Shown: piece by piece, positions 34,455 through 42,493 of the stretch | Layout of the letters: each line of letters starts with the position of its first letter | Numbering within the stretch: the first letter of the stretch is position 1 | From: Kitasatospora sp. MAA4 | GTDB lineage: Bacteria > Actinomycetota > Actinomycetes > Streptomycetales > Streptomycetaceae | Reading direction: 5' to 3' | Assembly: GCF_029893355.1 (NCBI RefSeq) | Contig: NZ_JARZAI010000004.1 | Coordinates: forward strand, 124,001 to 188,000 | DNA: 64,000 bases | Notes under the pieces: model-generated | Seen by the model: the letters and a program-made list of their open reading frames with translations, nothing else | The model's database searches: none | Told to the model about the DNA's origin: nothing | Translations under genes and position numbers: made by a program

Positions 34455-35939
34455 CTAGAGCCACAGGGCGAGCAGAATCGCGATCACCACCGTCTCGACC
34501 ACGACCAGCGCTGTCAGGACGCCGACCACGCTGAGGGCGGTGCTCACCCACCGCCCGCGGCTCGCGTCGTCCTTCGACGCGTCGAGGAACTGGTGCTCCA
34601 GGGCAGTCGGCTCGTCGTCCCTGCCCGGCCCGAAGCGCGCGAGGTCGCGTGCGGAGAACAGGCGAGCTCTGGGTCGGCCGCTCCGCTGCCACTCGTGCGC
34701 GGCGATCTGCCAGAAGGCCAGGTTCTCCCAACGCCACAGCTCGTTGCTCCTGCGCACCGCCCTGATGAGCCGGTCGTGCTCCAGTTCGTACCAGGTGGTC
34801 TGGGCCCGGGTGTCCGCTCGGATGAGGTAGGCGTCCTCCAGCAGTCTCAGGAGCTGGACACCCTCGTCTCCCATAACCGGCCTGGCCACCGTCTGGCTAC
34901 GAAATCCCTCCGGCGTGATGAGCTGATACTCGAACCAGTCGCGGACGGCCCGCTCGGAGACATGCGTTTCCTTCGCCGCATCAGCCACCGTGTCGGCGTA
35001 GAAGCGGCTGAGGGCGCGGTCGATGTCGACGGTCTCGACGTCGGCGCTGTCGATGCTGTCGAACGCGTCGGCCTTCGCCGACCTGACCGTCCTCCACAGC
35101 CTGCTGCAGACGACCTGGAGTTGGAAGGGCTCCACGTACGGCGTCTGCTGCCACTCGCACTTGTGGTCCGGGCTGCTGACCATCGTCATGGCCAGCTTCT
35201 CGATCAGGGCGTTGGCGGCAGGGTCCGAGAACGTCACGTTCCGATCCTCGGCGGGGCGCTGTATCGCGAGCTGGGCTTCGTCACGTGTCAGGAACTCCAG
35301 GCGGTATTTCGCCCGCAGGTGCCCCGGAACGAGCAGACGGTAGCGATGCAGACCCCCCATGTAGTCCTCGCGCATGGCGAGCAGCAACCAGAGCCTGCGA
35401 TCGGCGAGCTCGCCTCCCAGTTCCTCGAAGAACGCCGTCTTCGCGTCCCAGTCCGTCGGATCGAGGGTCAGGATCTCCTCGAACTGGTCGATCACCAGGA
35501 CCTGCGCCTCGCGCGGACCGAGCGAGGGCACCGTCTCGGCGGTGACCTGGTCAAGGACCTGCTTGAGCGTGTAGGACTGGAACAACTGCGGGTCGGTGGT
35601 CCGCTGCCCCAGCAGGTAGAGCGCAAGGCTGTAGACATAGCGATTGTGGATGTCGAGGTCCTGCGGCGGCGGTTTGTCCACCCGGGCCGGGCCGACGGGC
35701 CGGAACCCGTGATCGGCGAGTTCCTCCATCACCGTCGACTGGATGAGGGAGGTCTTGCCGGCGCCCGAGGGGGAGTGCAGGAGCACGACGCGTTCGGCGA
35801 TGACGAGATTCGCGAGTTCACGGGCCTCGCGCCCACGGTTGGGCAGGTGCTCGCCCATCTGAAAGGCGCGCGGCCCTACATAGGGATTCCGACGAGAGGA
35901 GGCGGATTCCGCGGGCTTCGTCGCCAGCCCGGCGCTCAT
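34455..35939 (-). CDS. nSTAND1-type ATPase with C-terminal membrane segment
   Basis: The 494-residue protein begins with the nSTAND1 entry motif NPYVGPRAFQ (18-27). Walker A is LLHSPSGAGKTSLI (Gly59 to Lys62) and Walker B VLVIDQFEEIL (Asp151), with downstream sensor-type MREDY and a winged-helix region. The last 30 residues are strongly hydrophobic (VSTALSVVGVLTALVVVETVV), a single membrane anchor. STAND ATPases of this class oligomerise on sensing a trigger and recruit effectors. The start overlaps the CHAT gene's stop by four bases (ATGA). Confidence 0.88.
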   Translation of the reverse strand: MSAGLATKPAESASSRRNPYVGPRAFQMGEHLPNRGREARELANLVIAERVVLLHSPSGAGKTSLIQSTVMEELADHGFRPVGPARVDKPPPQDLDIHNRYVYSLALYLLGQRTTDPQLFQSYTLKQVLDQVTAETVPSLGPREAQVLVIDQFEEILTLDPTDWDAKTAFFEELGGELADRRLWLLLAMREDYMGGLHRYRLLVPGHLRAKYRLEFLTRDEAQLAIQRPAEDRNVTFSDPAANALIEKLAMTMVSSPDHKCEWQQTPYVEPFQLQVVCSRLWRTVRSAKADAFDSIDSADVETVDIDRALSRFYADTVADAAKETHVSERAVRDWFEYQLITPEGFRSQTVARPVMGDEGVQLLRLLEDAYLIRADTRAQTTWYELEHDRLIRAVRRSNELWRWENLAFWQIAAHEWQRSGRPRARLFSARDLARFGPGRDDEPTALEHQFLDASKDDASRGRWVSTALSVVGVLTALVVVETVVIAILLALWL

Positions 35940-38029
35940 GAGGGGACCTCCATCCTTCGGCGGAACTCGGCGAGAAAATCGCGGGGAGTCGACCAGAAGA
36001 TCTCCACATCATTGTCGTGGAAGTACGACTGCAGATACTCCTGTGCGGCCTCCGGATCGATCGTCTCGTTCTCGGGCCGAAGCTGGACTCCCACGTGGGT
36101 CGCGACGCCCTTCTTGTTGTAGCCGAGGAAGCTCTTGATGCCCTGGAACACCACTCGGAAATCCCAGTCGTCCAGACGGTATCCGAGGAACATCAGAGAC
36201 GACGCGACCAGGTGGCCTTCCACGATGGCCGGTACGGCGGCACGCTGGGCGACCCAGTTGGTGAGCCACTCGAAATGGTCGTCCTCCGTCAGGACGAGCG
36301 AGTTCCACTTGTCGAGCCGCCCGAACAGGTGGTACACCCAGGGCCTTTCCACCGTCGGCTCCTGATCGGTGTCCGCAACCTTCCACGCCACTCGGTCGGT
36401 CCACGGAAAACACATGGTCACCGGAGTCTTCTTCGGCTCACAGGCCAGCAGTGCCTCCTGCAGAAGGTCGGTCCACCCGGTCGTCACGTACACCTCCACC
36501 GGCAGTTCGGCGAGGACCCGGTACGGATCGTCGGAATTCCGCTCCCGAAGAATCCGCCCTGCCTCGACAATGGTCTTCTCCGGTGAGCCCTCAATGATCG
36601 ACGATGGAATCGAATCGAACAGGTCGCCCTCCTGGGACTTCTCCTTCCGGTCCCGGAATTCGTCTCTCAGGTAGTTGGCGAGATACATGCTGACCATGTT
36701 CTCCGAGTGCCGCACGCGCAGGTACTGGGCGACCTGGGCGAGATTCCCCTGGCTCTGTGCCACGATCGGCAGCTGGCGCCGCCGCACCCACCGGCGGGCG
36801 ATCTCCTCCCGCGAGCCGAGGATTCCGTCGGCCAGGCCGGGCCCCAGCACCGGGGTCAACTGGTGGTTCGGGACCGTGTCCCGCAGCTCCTGCCAGGTCG
36901 CCCCGAAGTCTCCGGTGCGCGTCAGCGAGTGGTAGGCCAGGCCCGAGCGCAGCCGGGAGAACAGCACCGGGACCCACCAGTCCGGCCGTTCCCGGATCGC
37001 GTTCCGGGCGGCGGCCATCGCCTGGTCGACGGCTGCGTCCTGGGCGAACCGCTGGAAGAACGCGGGGCTGAAGAGTTCCGCCGAGGCCTCCGTGATGTTG
37101 CCCTGCATGGCCACCACCGCCCCGACGCCGGCGCCCGCCAGCCTCGGGCCGAGCGCGGCGAGCACTCCCCCGTCGTCACTGCGGGGCTCGCCGCCGTCCC
37201 CGGCCGACTGGCAGGAGATCAGCAGCGCCAGGGTGGGCTTGCGCTCCAGGCTCCGGATGCGTTCGGCGAGCTGGGCCGCGTTGACGATGTCGGCGGTACC
37301 TCCCGGCGTTTCGAGGACCAGGATCGGGTCATCATGATCGTCCATCGCACCATGGCAGGCCAGGTAGAGGATGTCGAAACCGCCCTGGAAGTCGTCGATG
37401 CTCTGCATGATCGCTTCCAGCGTCGCCCTGCGCCGGCCGAAGAGCTCCACGCACCGGTAGTCGGCGAGTGCCCGCCGGGCGCGCCCGGCCTCCCTGCCGA
37501 CATCGATCGGTGTGAGAGGCCGGCGCCGGGGCGGTGGTGCGAAGTCCTCCACATTGGTCGGCGAGGCCACCACGATGAGAGCCCGGGTTTCATGAACGGG
37601 CCGCGCCCGGAGCGGACGCCAGTTGGCATCGACAAGGTAGCGCGACAGCAGGATATTGCTGATCGTAGCGATCGGCTGGTCCTCGTTCGGGCTACGGAGT
37701 AACTCCCAGTGCACGGCATGGAACCTGTCCGGCCCGTCGATATGAATCCGGAAGTGCACCGGACTCTCGCTCGACGCGTCGATCGCCCATCCGAAGAACT
37801 TGGCGACCTCTTCACTCGACTCGAACACCATCCGGGTCAGCGTTCGCCCGTACTCGTCCGGATCGTCCTCGAGCTGCCTGAGTTCACTCGTGTCGATCTT
37901 CAGTGGCCGCCTGGGATGACTGGGCCGGTCGATCGAGTCGGAATCCGAATATCGCAGGCTCACGTCCAAGGCTTCCTGCGCCTTGTCCCACTCCAGGCCG
38001 AATTCGAAGTCAACACTTTCCGCGGACAT
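35936..38029 (-). CDS. CHAT caspase domain fused to a SIR2-like domain
   Basis: The 697-residue protein is the first gene of the operon, with GGAGAGG upstream of its ATG. Residues about 145-365 form a CHAT caspase-like domain: His226 in LYLACHGAMDD and Cys273 in LLISCQSAGDGG are the catalytic dyad. Residues about 385-690 form a SIR2-like domain (LTPVLGPGLADG... LPVEVYVTTGWTDLL... VYHLFGRLDKWNSLVLTEDDHFEWL). Canonical SIR2 catalytic motifs (TTN[FY]D, LHG) are altered to TTGWTD and LFG, so NAD hydrolysis is doubtful and a scaffold or sensor role is possible. The upstream region contains an inverted TGACGC-type repeat. Confidence 0.88.
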   Translation of the reverse strand: MSAESVDFEFGLEWDKAQEALDVSLRYSDSDSIDRPSHPRRPLKIDTSELRQLEDDPDEYGRTLTRMVFESSEEVAKFFGWAIDASSESPVHFRIHIDGPDRFHAVHWELLRSPNEDQPIATISNILLSRYLVDANWRPLRARPVHETRALIVVASPTNVEDFAPPPRRRPLTPIDVGREAGRARRALADYRCVELFGRRRATLEAIMQSIDDFQGGFDILYLACHGAMDDHDDPILVLETPGGTADIVNAAQLAERIRSLERKPTLALLISCQSAGDGGEPRSDDGGVLAALGPRLAGAGVGAVVAMQGNITEASAELFSPAFFQRFAQDAAVDQAMAAARNAIRERPDWWVPVLFSRLRSGLAYHSLTRTGDFGATWQELRDTVPNHQLTPVLGPGLADGILGSREEIARRWVRRRQLPIVAQSQGNLAQVAQYLRVRHSENMVSMYLANYLRDEFRDRKEKSQEGDLFDSIPSSIIEGSPEKTIVEAGRILRERNSDDPYRVLAELPVEVYVTTGWTDLLQEALLACEPKKTPVTMCFPWTDRVAWKVADTDQEPTVERPWVYHLFGRLDKWNSLVLTEDDHFEWLTNWVAQRAAVPAIVEGHLVASSLMFLGYRLDDWDFRVVFQGIKSFLGYNKKGVATHVGVQLRPENETIDPEAAQEYLQSYFHDNDVEIFWSTPRDFLAEFRRRMEVPS

Positions 38030-38082
38030 AACCTCTCCGCCTCATCCTGCGATTCGGAGATGGTGCCTTGCTCTTGGCTGAT

Positions 38083-38096
38083 GTGACGCTGCGTTA
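38083..38096. promoter_or_regulatory. Inverted copy of the TGACGC palindrome upstream of the CHAT-SIR2 gene
   Basis: On the minus strand this reads TAACGCAGCGTCAC, differing at one base from the copy at 31092-31105. It lies 54-67 bases upstream of the operon's first start, a usual operator position. Confidence 0.45.
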
Positions 38097-38167
38097 CAGA
38101 CGCCCCTTCCGGTACTTTCAGTCTGTTCCTGCCGACGACGTGGGTCAAGGTCGGCATCGCGTCGGCT

Positions 38168-38220
38168 CCGTAGGACTTCCGTAAGCACGTCACACCACCT
38201 CAAAAGCCCTTCCAGGCGGT
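38168..38220. promoter_or_regulatory. CCGTA element upstream of the molybdopterin oxidoreductase
   Basis: CCGTAGGACTTCCGTAAG begins at 38168 (17 of 18 positions as in the copies at 24128 and 27980). It lies 64 bases upstream of the GTG start at 38232. The second conserved block CTTCCAGGCGGT is at 38209-38220, one helical turn further from the first than at 24128. The third CCGTA repeat is missing here. Confidence 0.7.
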
Positions 38221-38231
38221 CTGATGATGGG

Positions 38232-39410
38232 GTGGACGACGACACCCCCGCCCCCCGACGCAAGCCGTACGACCTCCCGCTGCCGACGCCGCCGGACGTG
38301 CTCCGGCGCGGCCCGCTGCGCGAAGGCACCTTCACCTCCGCCCTGCACGAGCCGCGCACCGCCGTGGTGATCGGCCGCTGGCTCGGCGCCGCGCTACTGA
38401 CCTGCTTCCTCACCGGACTGCTCAGCCACGTGCTCCAGCAGCCGCCCACCTGGCTGCGCGACCACCTGCCCAGCCGCCCGGTGAACGGCTACCGGGTCAC
38501 CCAGGGGCTGCACGTGATCAGCGGGATCGCCGCGATCCCGCTGCTCGGCGCCAAGCTCTGGACGGTGTATCCCAAGCTCTTCGAATGGCCGCCGGCGCGC
38601 AGCGTGCTGCACGCGCTGGAGCGGCTGAGCATCGCGATCCTGGTCGCCGCCATGCTGCTGGAGGTGTTCACGGGGCTGCTCAACACCTTGCAGTGGTACC
38701 CGTGGCCGTTCCCGTTCCGCCAGACGCACTTCTGGCTGGGGTGGCTGGCGGTCGGCGGGCTGCTGCTGCACGTCGCGGCCAAGGCGCCGCTGATCGCCAG
38801 GCACTGGCGGCGCGTCAGGCCCGGCCTCGCGCAGCGCCGGGCCTTCCTGACCGCCGTCACGGCCTCGGTCGGCGTGGTCACCCTGACCACCGCCGGGCAG
38901 ACGGTGCCCTGGCTGCGCGCCCTGGACCTGTTCGCCCCGCGCCGCCCCGACCTCGGCCCGCAGGGACTGCCGATCAACCGCACCGCCGTCCAGGCCGGCA
39001 CCAGCACCGTCCCCGCCGACTGGCAACTGACCGTCGACGGCCCGCGCCCGCTCCGCCTCTCCCTCGCCGAGCTCGCCCAACTCCCGCAGACCACCGCCGA
39101 GTTGCCGATCTCCTGCGTGGAGGGCTGGAGCGCCTCCGCGCACTGGACCGGCGTCCGCGTCCGCGACCTCCTCGACCTGGCCGGCGCACCCGCCGACGCC
39201 CGCCTGCAGATCACCTCGCTGGAGAAGGACGGCCCGTACCGGGTCGTCGAGATGCCGGCGACCTACGCCCGCGACCCGCTCACGCTGCTCGCACTACGCG
39301 TCAACGGCCAAGTGCTGGACCCCGACCACGGCTATCCGGCCCGGATCATCGCGCCCAACCGACCCGGCGTCCTGCAGACCAAGTGGGTCACCCGAATCGA
39401 GCTCATCTGA
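38232..39410 (+). CDS. Molybdopterin-dependent oxidoreductase with N-terminal cytochrome-b-type membrane domain
   Basis: The 392-residue protein combines a membrane part and a catalytic part. Residues about 45-220 form four or five membrane segments with several His (94, 127, 166, 180) able to ligate heme, like ferric-reductase or cytochrome b561 types. Residues about 240-390 are a sulfite-oxidase/YedY-type Mo domain with Cys295 (LPISCVEGWSAS) as the metal ligand and RIIAPNRPGVLQTKWV. A repair role for oxidised methionine or another extracytoplasmic reduction is plausible. The start GTG 38232 has weak ribosome-site signals and may be leaderless. It shares its upstream element with the glycan cluster. 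Confidence 0.88.
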   Translation: MDDDTPAPRRKPYDLPLPTPPDVLRRGPLREGTFTSALHEPRTAVVIGRWLGAALLTCFLTGLLSHVLQQPPTWLRDHLPSRPVNGYRVTQGLHVISGIAAIPLLGAKLWTVYPKLFEWPPARSVLHALERLSIAILVAAMLLEVFTGLLNTLQWYPWPFPFRQTHFWLGWLAVGGLLLHVAAKAPLIARHWRRVRPGLAQRRAFLTAVTASVGVVTLTTAGQTVPWLRALDLFAPRRPDLGPQGLPINRTAVQAGTSTVPADWQLTVDGPRPLRLSLAELAQLPQTTAELPISCVEGWSASAHWTGVRVRDLLDLAGAPADARLQITSLEKDGPYRVVEMPATYARDPLTLLALRVNGQVLDPDHGYPARIIAPNRPGVLQTKWVTRIELI

Positions 39411-39820
39411 TGCGAACAATGCGAACGACCCGCGCGCTGCTCGTCCTGGCCGGCCTCGCCCTCACCGGCTGCGGCCTCTACGGAATCGCCACCGATCCCT
39501 ACATCGACCTCGCCCAGCACCCGTTCGACATCCTGCGCTGGGCGATCGGCGGGCTCGTCCTGCACGACGGCCTCTGGGTCCCGCTGGCCTGCCTGGCCGG
39601 CGTCACCCTCGCCCGCAGCACCCCCGTCCGCACCGGCCTCATCCTCGCCGCCGCCGTCACCGCCGTCGCCCTGCCCGCAGTCCTGCGCGCCGGCCACCAC
39701 AACGGCAACCCCACCGTCCTGCCGCTGCCCTACCTGCGCAACTGGCTCCTCACCCTCGCCGCCATCGCCCTCCTCACCACCACTTGGGCCCTACTGCACC
39801 ACCACCGCAAGCGCCGCTGA
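39410..39820 (+). CDS. Small four-helix membrane protein coupled to the Mo oxidoreductase
   Basis: The 136-residue protein starts at ATG 39410, overlapping the Mo-oxidoreductase stop (TGATG). Four hydrophobic segments are visible (ALLVLAGLALTGCGLYGI; GGLVLHDGLWVPLACLAGV; TGLILAAAVTAVALPAVL; WLLTLAAIALLTTTWALL), ending in a His/Arg-rich tail (HHHRKRR). I do not recognise the family; the coupling suggests an accessory to the oxidoreductase or an electron-transfer or assembly partner. Confidence 0.8.
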   Translation: MRTMRTTRALLVLAGLALTGCGLYGIATDPYIDLAQHPFDILRWAIGGLVLHDGLWVPLACLAGVTLARSTPVRTGLILAAAVTAVALPAVLRAGHHNGNPTVLPLPYLRNWLLTLAAIALLTTTWALLHHHRKRR

Positions 39821-39837
39821 CGGCAGCGGGTCGGCGG

Positions 39838-41232
39838 TCAGCCGTGGATCCGCGCGGCGAGGACCGCGATGTCGTCCTCGGGTGTGGCCGGCTTCACCGC
39901 GGCCAGCACCTGGTCGAGAAGCTCGTCGAGACTCGCGGACGGATTCTGGTGCCCGAGCCGGGTGAGCCTGGCGAGTGAGGTGTCGATGTCCTCGGTACGT
40001 CGTTCGACCAGGCCGTCCGTGTAGAGCAGCAGCACCTGCCCGGGGTGCAGGGCATGGACCACCGACGTGTAGGCACCGAGTCCGGTGCCCAGCGGCGGGC
40101 CGGTGGGCACGTCGAGCAGTCGGGCCGGTTCGTCGGGTGTGATCAGTGTGGGCGGCAGGTGACCGGCGCTGGCCAGGGTGCAGCGGCCTCGCGCGGGTTC
40201 GATCAGGGCGAGCAGGCAGGTGGCGGGGCGGGTGGCGTCACCCTCTGAGGTCAGGTGGTCCAGCTGCCGCAGGATGGCATGGGGTGGCAGGTCGGTCGCG
40301 GCGATGTAGCGGAGCATCGTCCGGTAGGAGCTCATGTCGACGGCCGCCTCCACGCCGTGCCCCATGACGTCACCGATGACCAGCAGGGTGCGGCCGAACG
40401 AGAGGCGGATGGTCTCGAACCAGTCGCCGCCGACCATGGCGGACGTGCCGCAGGGAAGGTAGCGGGAGGCCAGGTCCAGATTGGCGTGCGGGCTGCCCGG
40501 ATCGGCCAGCAGCGCGCGCTGCAGGTCGACGGTGAGGTCCTGCGCGAGTGCGAAGCGCCGGGCGCTGTCGATGCTCCTCGCCGCCCGGTCGGCAACGGCC
40601 GCGATCAGGGACGTCTCGTCGTCGGGAAATCCCTCGGCCCGGGTCCGGAGCAGGGTCAGGGCGCCGATGAGCTGACCGCGTGCCTGTAGCGGGACCACCA
40701 GCCAGGACGGCGCGCCCTGCGCCCGGTCCGCGAGGTTGGCGCCGGCCTCGCAGTCCCACTGCGCCACCGTCCCGGCCTGGCTGCCCTGCGACCGGTCACC
40801 GCTCAGAACGCGCCCCGACTCCAGGCTCCTCGACGTCGGGCAGCCCTGCCGATGGCGGACCCACTGGTCGGCAGGGGCGAGGCGTTCGCGGTGCCGACGG
40901 AGCGCGGGTACGGCGTCCAGTGCCAGTCGCCGGGTCCGGAGCAGACCGACGTTGTACGTCAGACCCGCGGGGACGGCTTCGGGCGGCAGGATCTCCACGC
41001 TCGCGAGGTCCGCGAAGTTGGCGACCGCGAACTGCGCCAGCTCTGCGCAGGTGCCCACCAGGTCCAGGGCGGTGCCCACCCGCTCCGCGGCCTCGTCGAG
41101 GAGGGCGAGCCTGGCTCGGTCGGCCAACAACTCGCTCAGGGCACCGGCTTCGTCGAAGCGCACCGCAGCCTCCCGGGGCTCTTCCCCGCCAGGTCCCCAA
41201 GCAATCATCGGTCCAGCCGGTCCCATGCGCAC
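39838..41232 (-). CDS. GAF-domain SpoIIE-type PP2C phosphatase
   Basis: The 464-residue protein has a GAF-type sensory domain (about 45-230, with SWLVVPLQARGQLIGALTL) and a C-terminal PP2C SpoIIE domain: GGDWFETIR, VIGDVMGHGVEAA, ASAGHLPPTLI and LLLYTDGLVERR. Unlike the phosphatase at the window's left edge it has no membrane segment. It would control a partner-switching module (anti-sigma-factor antagonist) in response to a small-molecule or redox signal through the GAF domain. It is convergent with the small membrane protein, 17 bases apart. Confidence 0.9.
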   Translation of the reverse strand: MRMGPAGPMIAWGPGGEEPREAAVRFDEAGALSELLADRARLALLDEAAERVGTALDLVGTCAELAQFAVANFADLASVEILPPEAVPAGLTYNVGLLRTRRLALDAVPALRRHRERLAPADQWVRHRQGCPTSRSLESGRVLSGDRSQGSQAGTVAQWDCEAGANLADRAQGAPSWLVVPLQARGQLIGALTLLRTRAEGFPDDETSLIAAVADRAARSIDSARRFALAQDLTVDLQRALLADPGSPHANLDLASRYLPCGTSAMVGGDWFETIRLSFGRTLLVIGDVMGHGVEAAVDMSSYRTMLRYIAATDLPPHAILRQLDHLTSEGDATRPATCLLALIEPARGRCTLASAGHLPPTLITPDEPARLLDVPTGPPLGTGLGAYTSVVHALHPGQVLLLYTDGLVERRTEDIDTSLARLTRLGHQNPSASLDELLDQVLAAVKPATPEDDIAVLAARIHG

Positions 41233-41308
41233 CCCAGGATGTGTCTGTGCCGGACGTTATCGCGCGATCCTAGCCCCCACCTACCGGAGCAGTCACCGCT
41301 GTCCGCAC

Positions 41309-41713
41309 TCAGCCTGCCGACTCCTCCTCGGCCGGCAGGAGTTCGGCGACGATCTCGATGCCCAGCGCGTACGCCGGCACGCCCGAGGTGATGAGTGCGG
41401 TCTCGGCGACGCCGACGAGGTCGGTGAGGCTCGCGCCGGCGTGCAGGGCTCCCTGGGCGTGCAGCCGGGCGGGGGCCGCCCGGCCGAGTGTCAACAGCTG
41501 CCCGAAGTGGACGAGTTGCTGCACCCGACCGCCCAGCGGGCTGTCGGTCAGCACGATGTGCCGCAGGGCCGCCAGCGCCTCCTCGGTGGGCAGCCGGCCC
41601 AGGACTCCGGCCACCCGCAGACGGTCCTCGACGCCGCCCGGGACGGCTCCGAGCGTCGCGCGATAGCGGTCGCGTACGGTCTCGGTGCGGTCGGGCTGGG
41701 CCTCGGCCGTCAC
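41309..41713 (-). CDS. Carboxymuconolactone decarboxylase-family protein
   Basis: The 134-residue protein is one CMD domain: RDRYRATLGAVPGGVEDR, LRHIVLTDSPLGGRVQQLVHFGQLLTLG and HAGASLTDLVGVAETALITSG. It lacks the usual CxxC pair, so a disulfide-reductase role is excluded; decarboxylase or isomerase activity on ring-cleavage products is possible. Its GTG overlaps the aldolase stop by four bases (GTGA), giving a two-gene operon. Confidence 0.85.
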   Translation of the reverse strand: MTAEAQPDRTETVRDRYRATLGAVPGGVEDRLRVAGVLGRLPTEEALAALRHIVLTDSPLGGRVQQLVHFGQLLTLGRAAPARLHAQGALHAGASLTDLVGVAETALITSGVPAYALGIEIVAELLPAEEESAG

Positions 41714-42375
41714 GACGCGACCCGCGCGATCGCGGCGCGGACGGCCGCCAGGGCGCCGTCGGGGAAGTCCACGGCCCCGCCGAGTGCCGTCGCGGCGATC
41801 TCCGCCTCGGCACTCTCCTCGATCGCCACCACGAGGTGGGCGGTGGCCGCCGCGTCCGGGCCGAAGACCAGCAGGCCGTGGTTGGCCAGCAGGACGGCGG
41901 ACGTCGTGGGGCGGCGTTCCAGCACCTCGGCGATGCCCCTGACCGACACGTCCGATCCGCGCGGCCCCCAGGGCACCACCGGCACCTCCTCGGGCTGTCC
42001 GAAGCGCAGCATCGGCTCGGTGCGGCACGGCAGCGGCCGGTGCGCCAGGGCGAAGGCCGTCGCGGCGGGCGAGTGGGTGTGGATGATCGCGCCCACCTGC
42101 GGGCGAGCGCGGAAGACGACGCTGTGCATGGCGATGATCTCGGCGCTGACGGACCGCAGTTCTCCCGCGAGGACCCGCCCGTCGTGACCGACGGTCGCCA
42201 ACTGCTCGGGCAGCAGCCCGCGGACGAATCCCGGGGTCAGCAGGAAGCGCTCGTCGTCCAACCGCGCGCTCAGGTTGGCGTGCCCGGAGTGCGACATCAC
42301 CCCTGCGGTGAACAGCTGTTCGGCGGCCTGGACGAGCTGCTGGGCCCGCTCGTTCGTCTCAACTCTGTCTGTCAT
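41710..42375 (-). CDS. Class II aldolase/adducin-family enzyme
   Basis: The 221-residue protein has the family's zinc triad region: SHSGHANLSARL, IIHTHSPAATAFAL (His-x-His) and the late ANHGLLVFGPD His. It resembles fuculose-phosphate or rhamnulose-phosphate aldolases and related decarboxylases. The start is set at ATG 42375, with GGAG about ten bases upstream; ATG 42411 would add twelve residues. It is divergent from the MerR gene and followed by the CMD gene, suggesting one catabolic step pair. Confidence 0.85.
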   Translation of the reverse strand: MTDRVETNERAQQLVQAAEQLFTAGVMSHSGHANLSARLDDERFLLTPGFVRGLLPEQLATVGHDGRVLAGELRSVSAEIIAMHSVVFRARPQVGAIIHTHSPAATAFALAHRPLPCRTEPMLRFGQPEEVPVVPWGPRGSDVSVRGIAEVLERRPTTSAVLLANHGLLVFGPDAAATAHLVVAIEESAEAEIAATALGGAVDFPDGALAAVRAAIARVAS

Positions 42376-42425
42376 CTCGTCATCTCCGATGGTGTCTGGT
42401 TCTCCCGACACAGGACAGCCTTCAA

Positions 42426-42443
42426 CTTGAACTAAGGTTTAAG
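42426..42443. promoter_or_regulatory. MerR-type operator dyad between the aldolase and MerR genes
   Basis: CTTGAAC-TAAG-GTTTAAG is a near-perfect inverted repeat (one mismatch, 7-bp arms, 4-base spacer) in an unusually AT-rich patch between the divergent genes, and an overlapping TTGACT on the minus strand can be a -35. The arrangement matches MerR-family operators, which sit between -35 and -10. Confidence 0.6.
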
Positions 42444-42493
42444 TCAAGCGCCGGACCGGAACACGACGGAACGAGAAGAGAGAGGCGCACAGC

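Noticed and set aside
33045..36122. Open plus-strand frame of about 1025 codons across the conflict operon
   Set aside because: It spans the antisense of the C25-like and nSTAND1 genes, has no domain motifs, and its composition is typical of an antisense shadow.
28012..38231. Integrative element boundaries (integrase, tRNA attachment site)
   Set aside because: No integrase, transposase, tRNA or clear direct attachment repeat was found; only context and composition suggest insertion.
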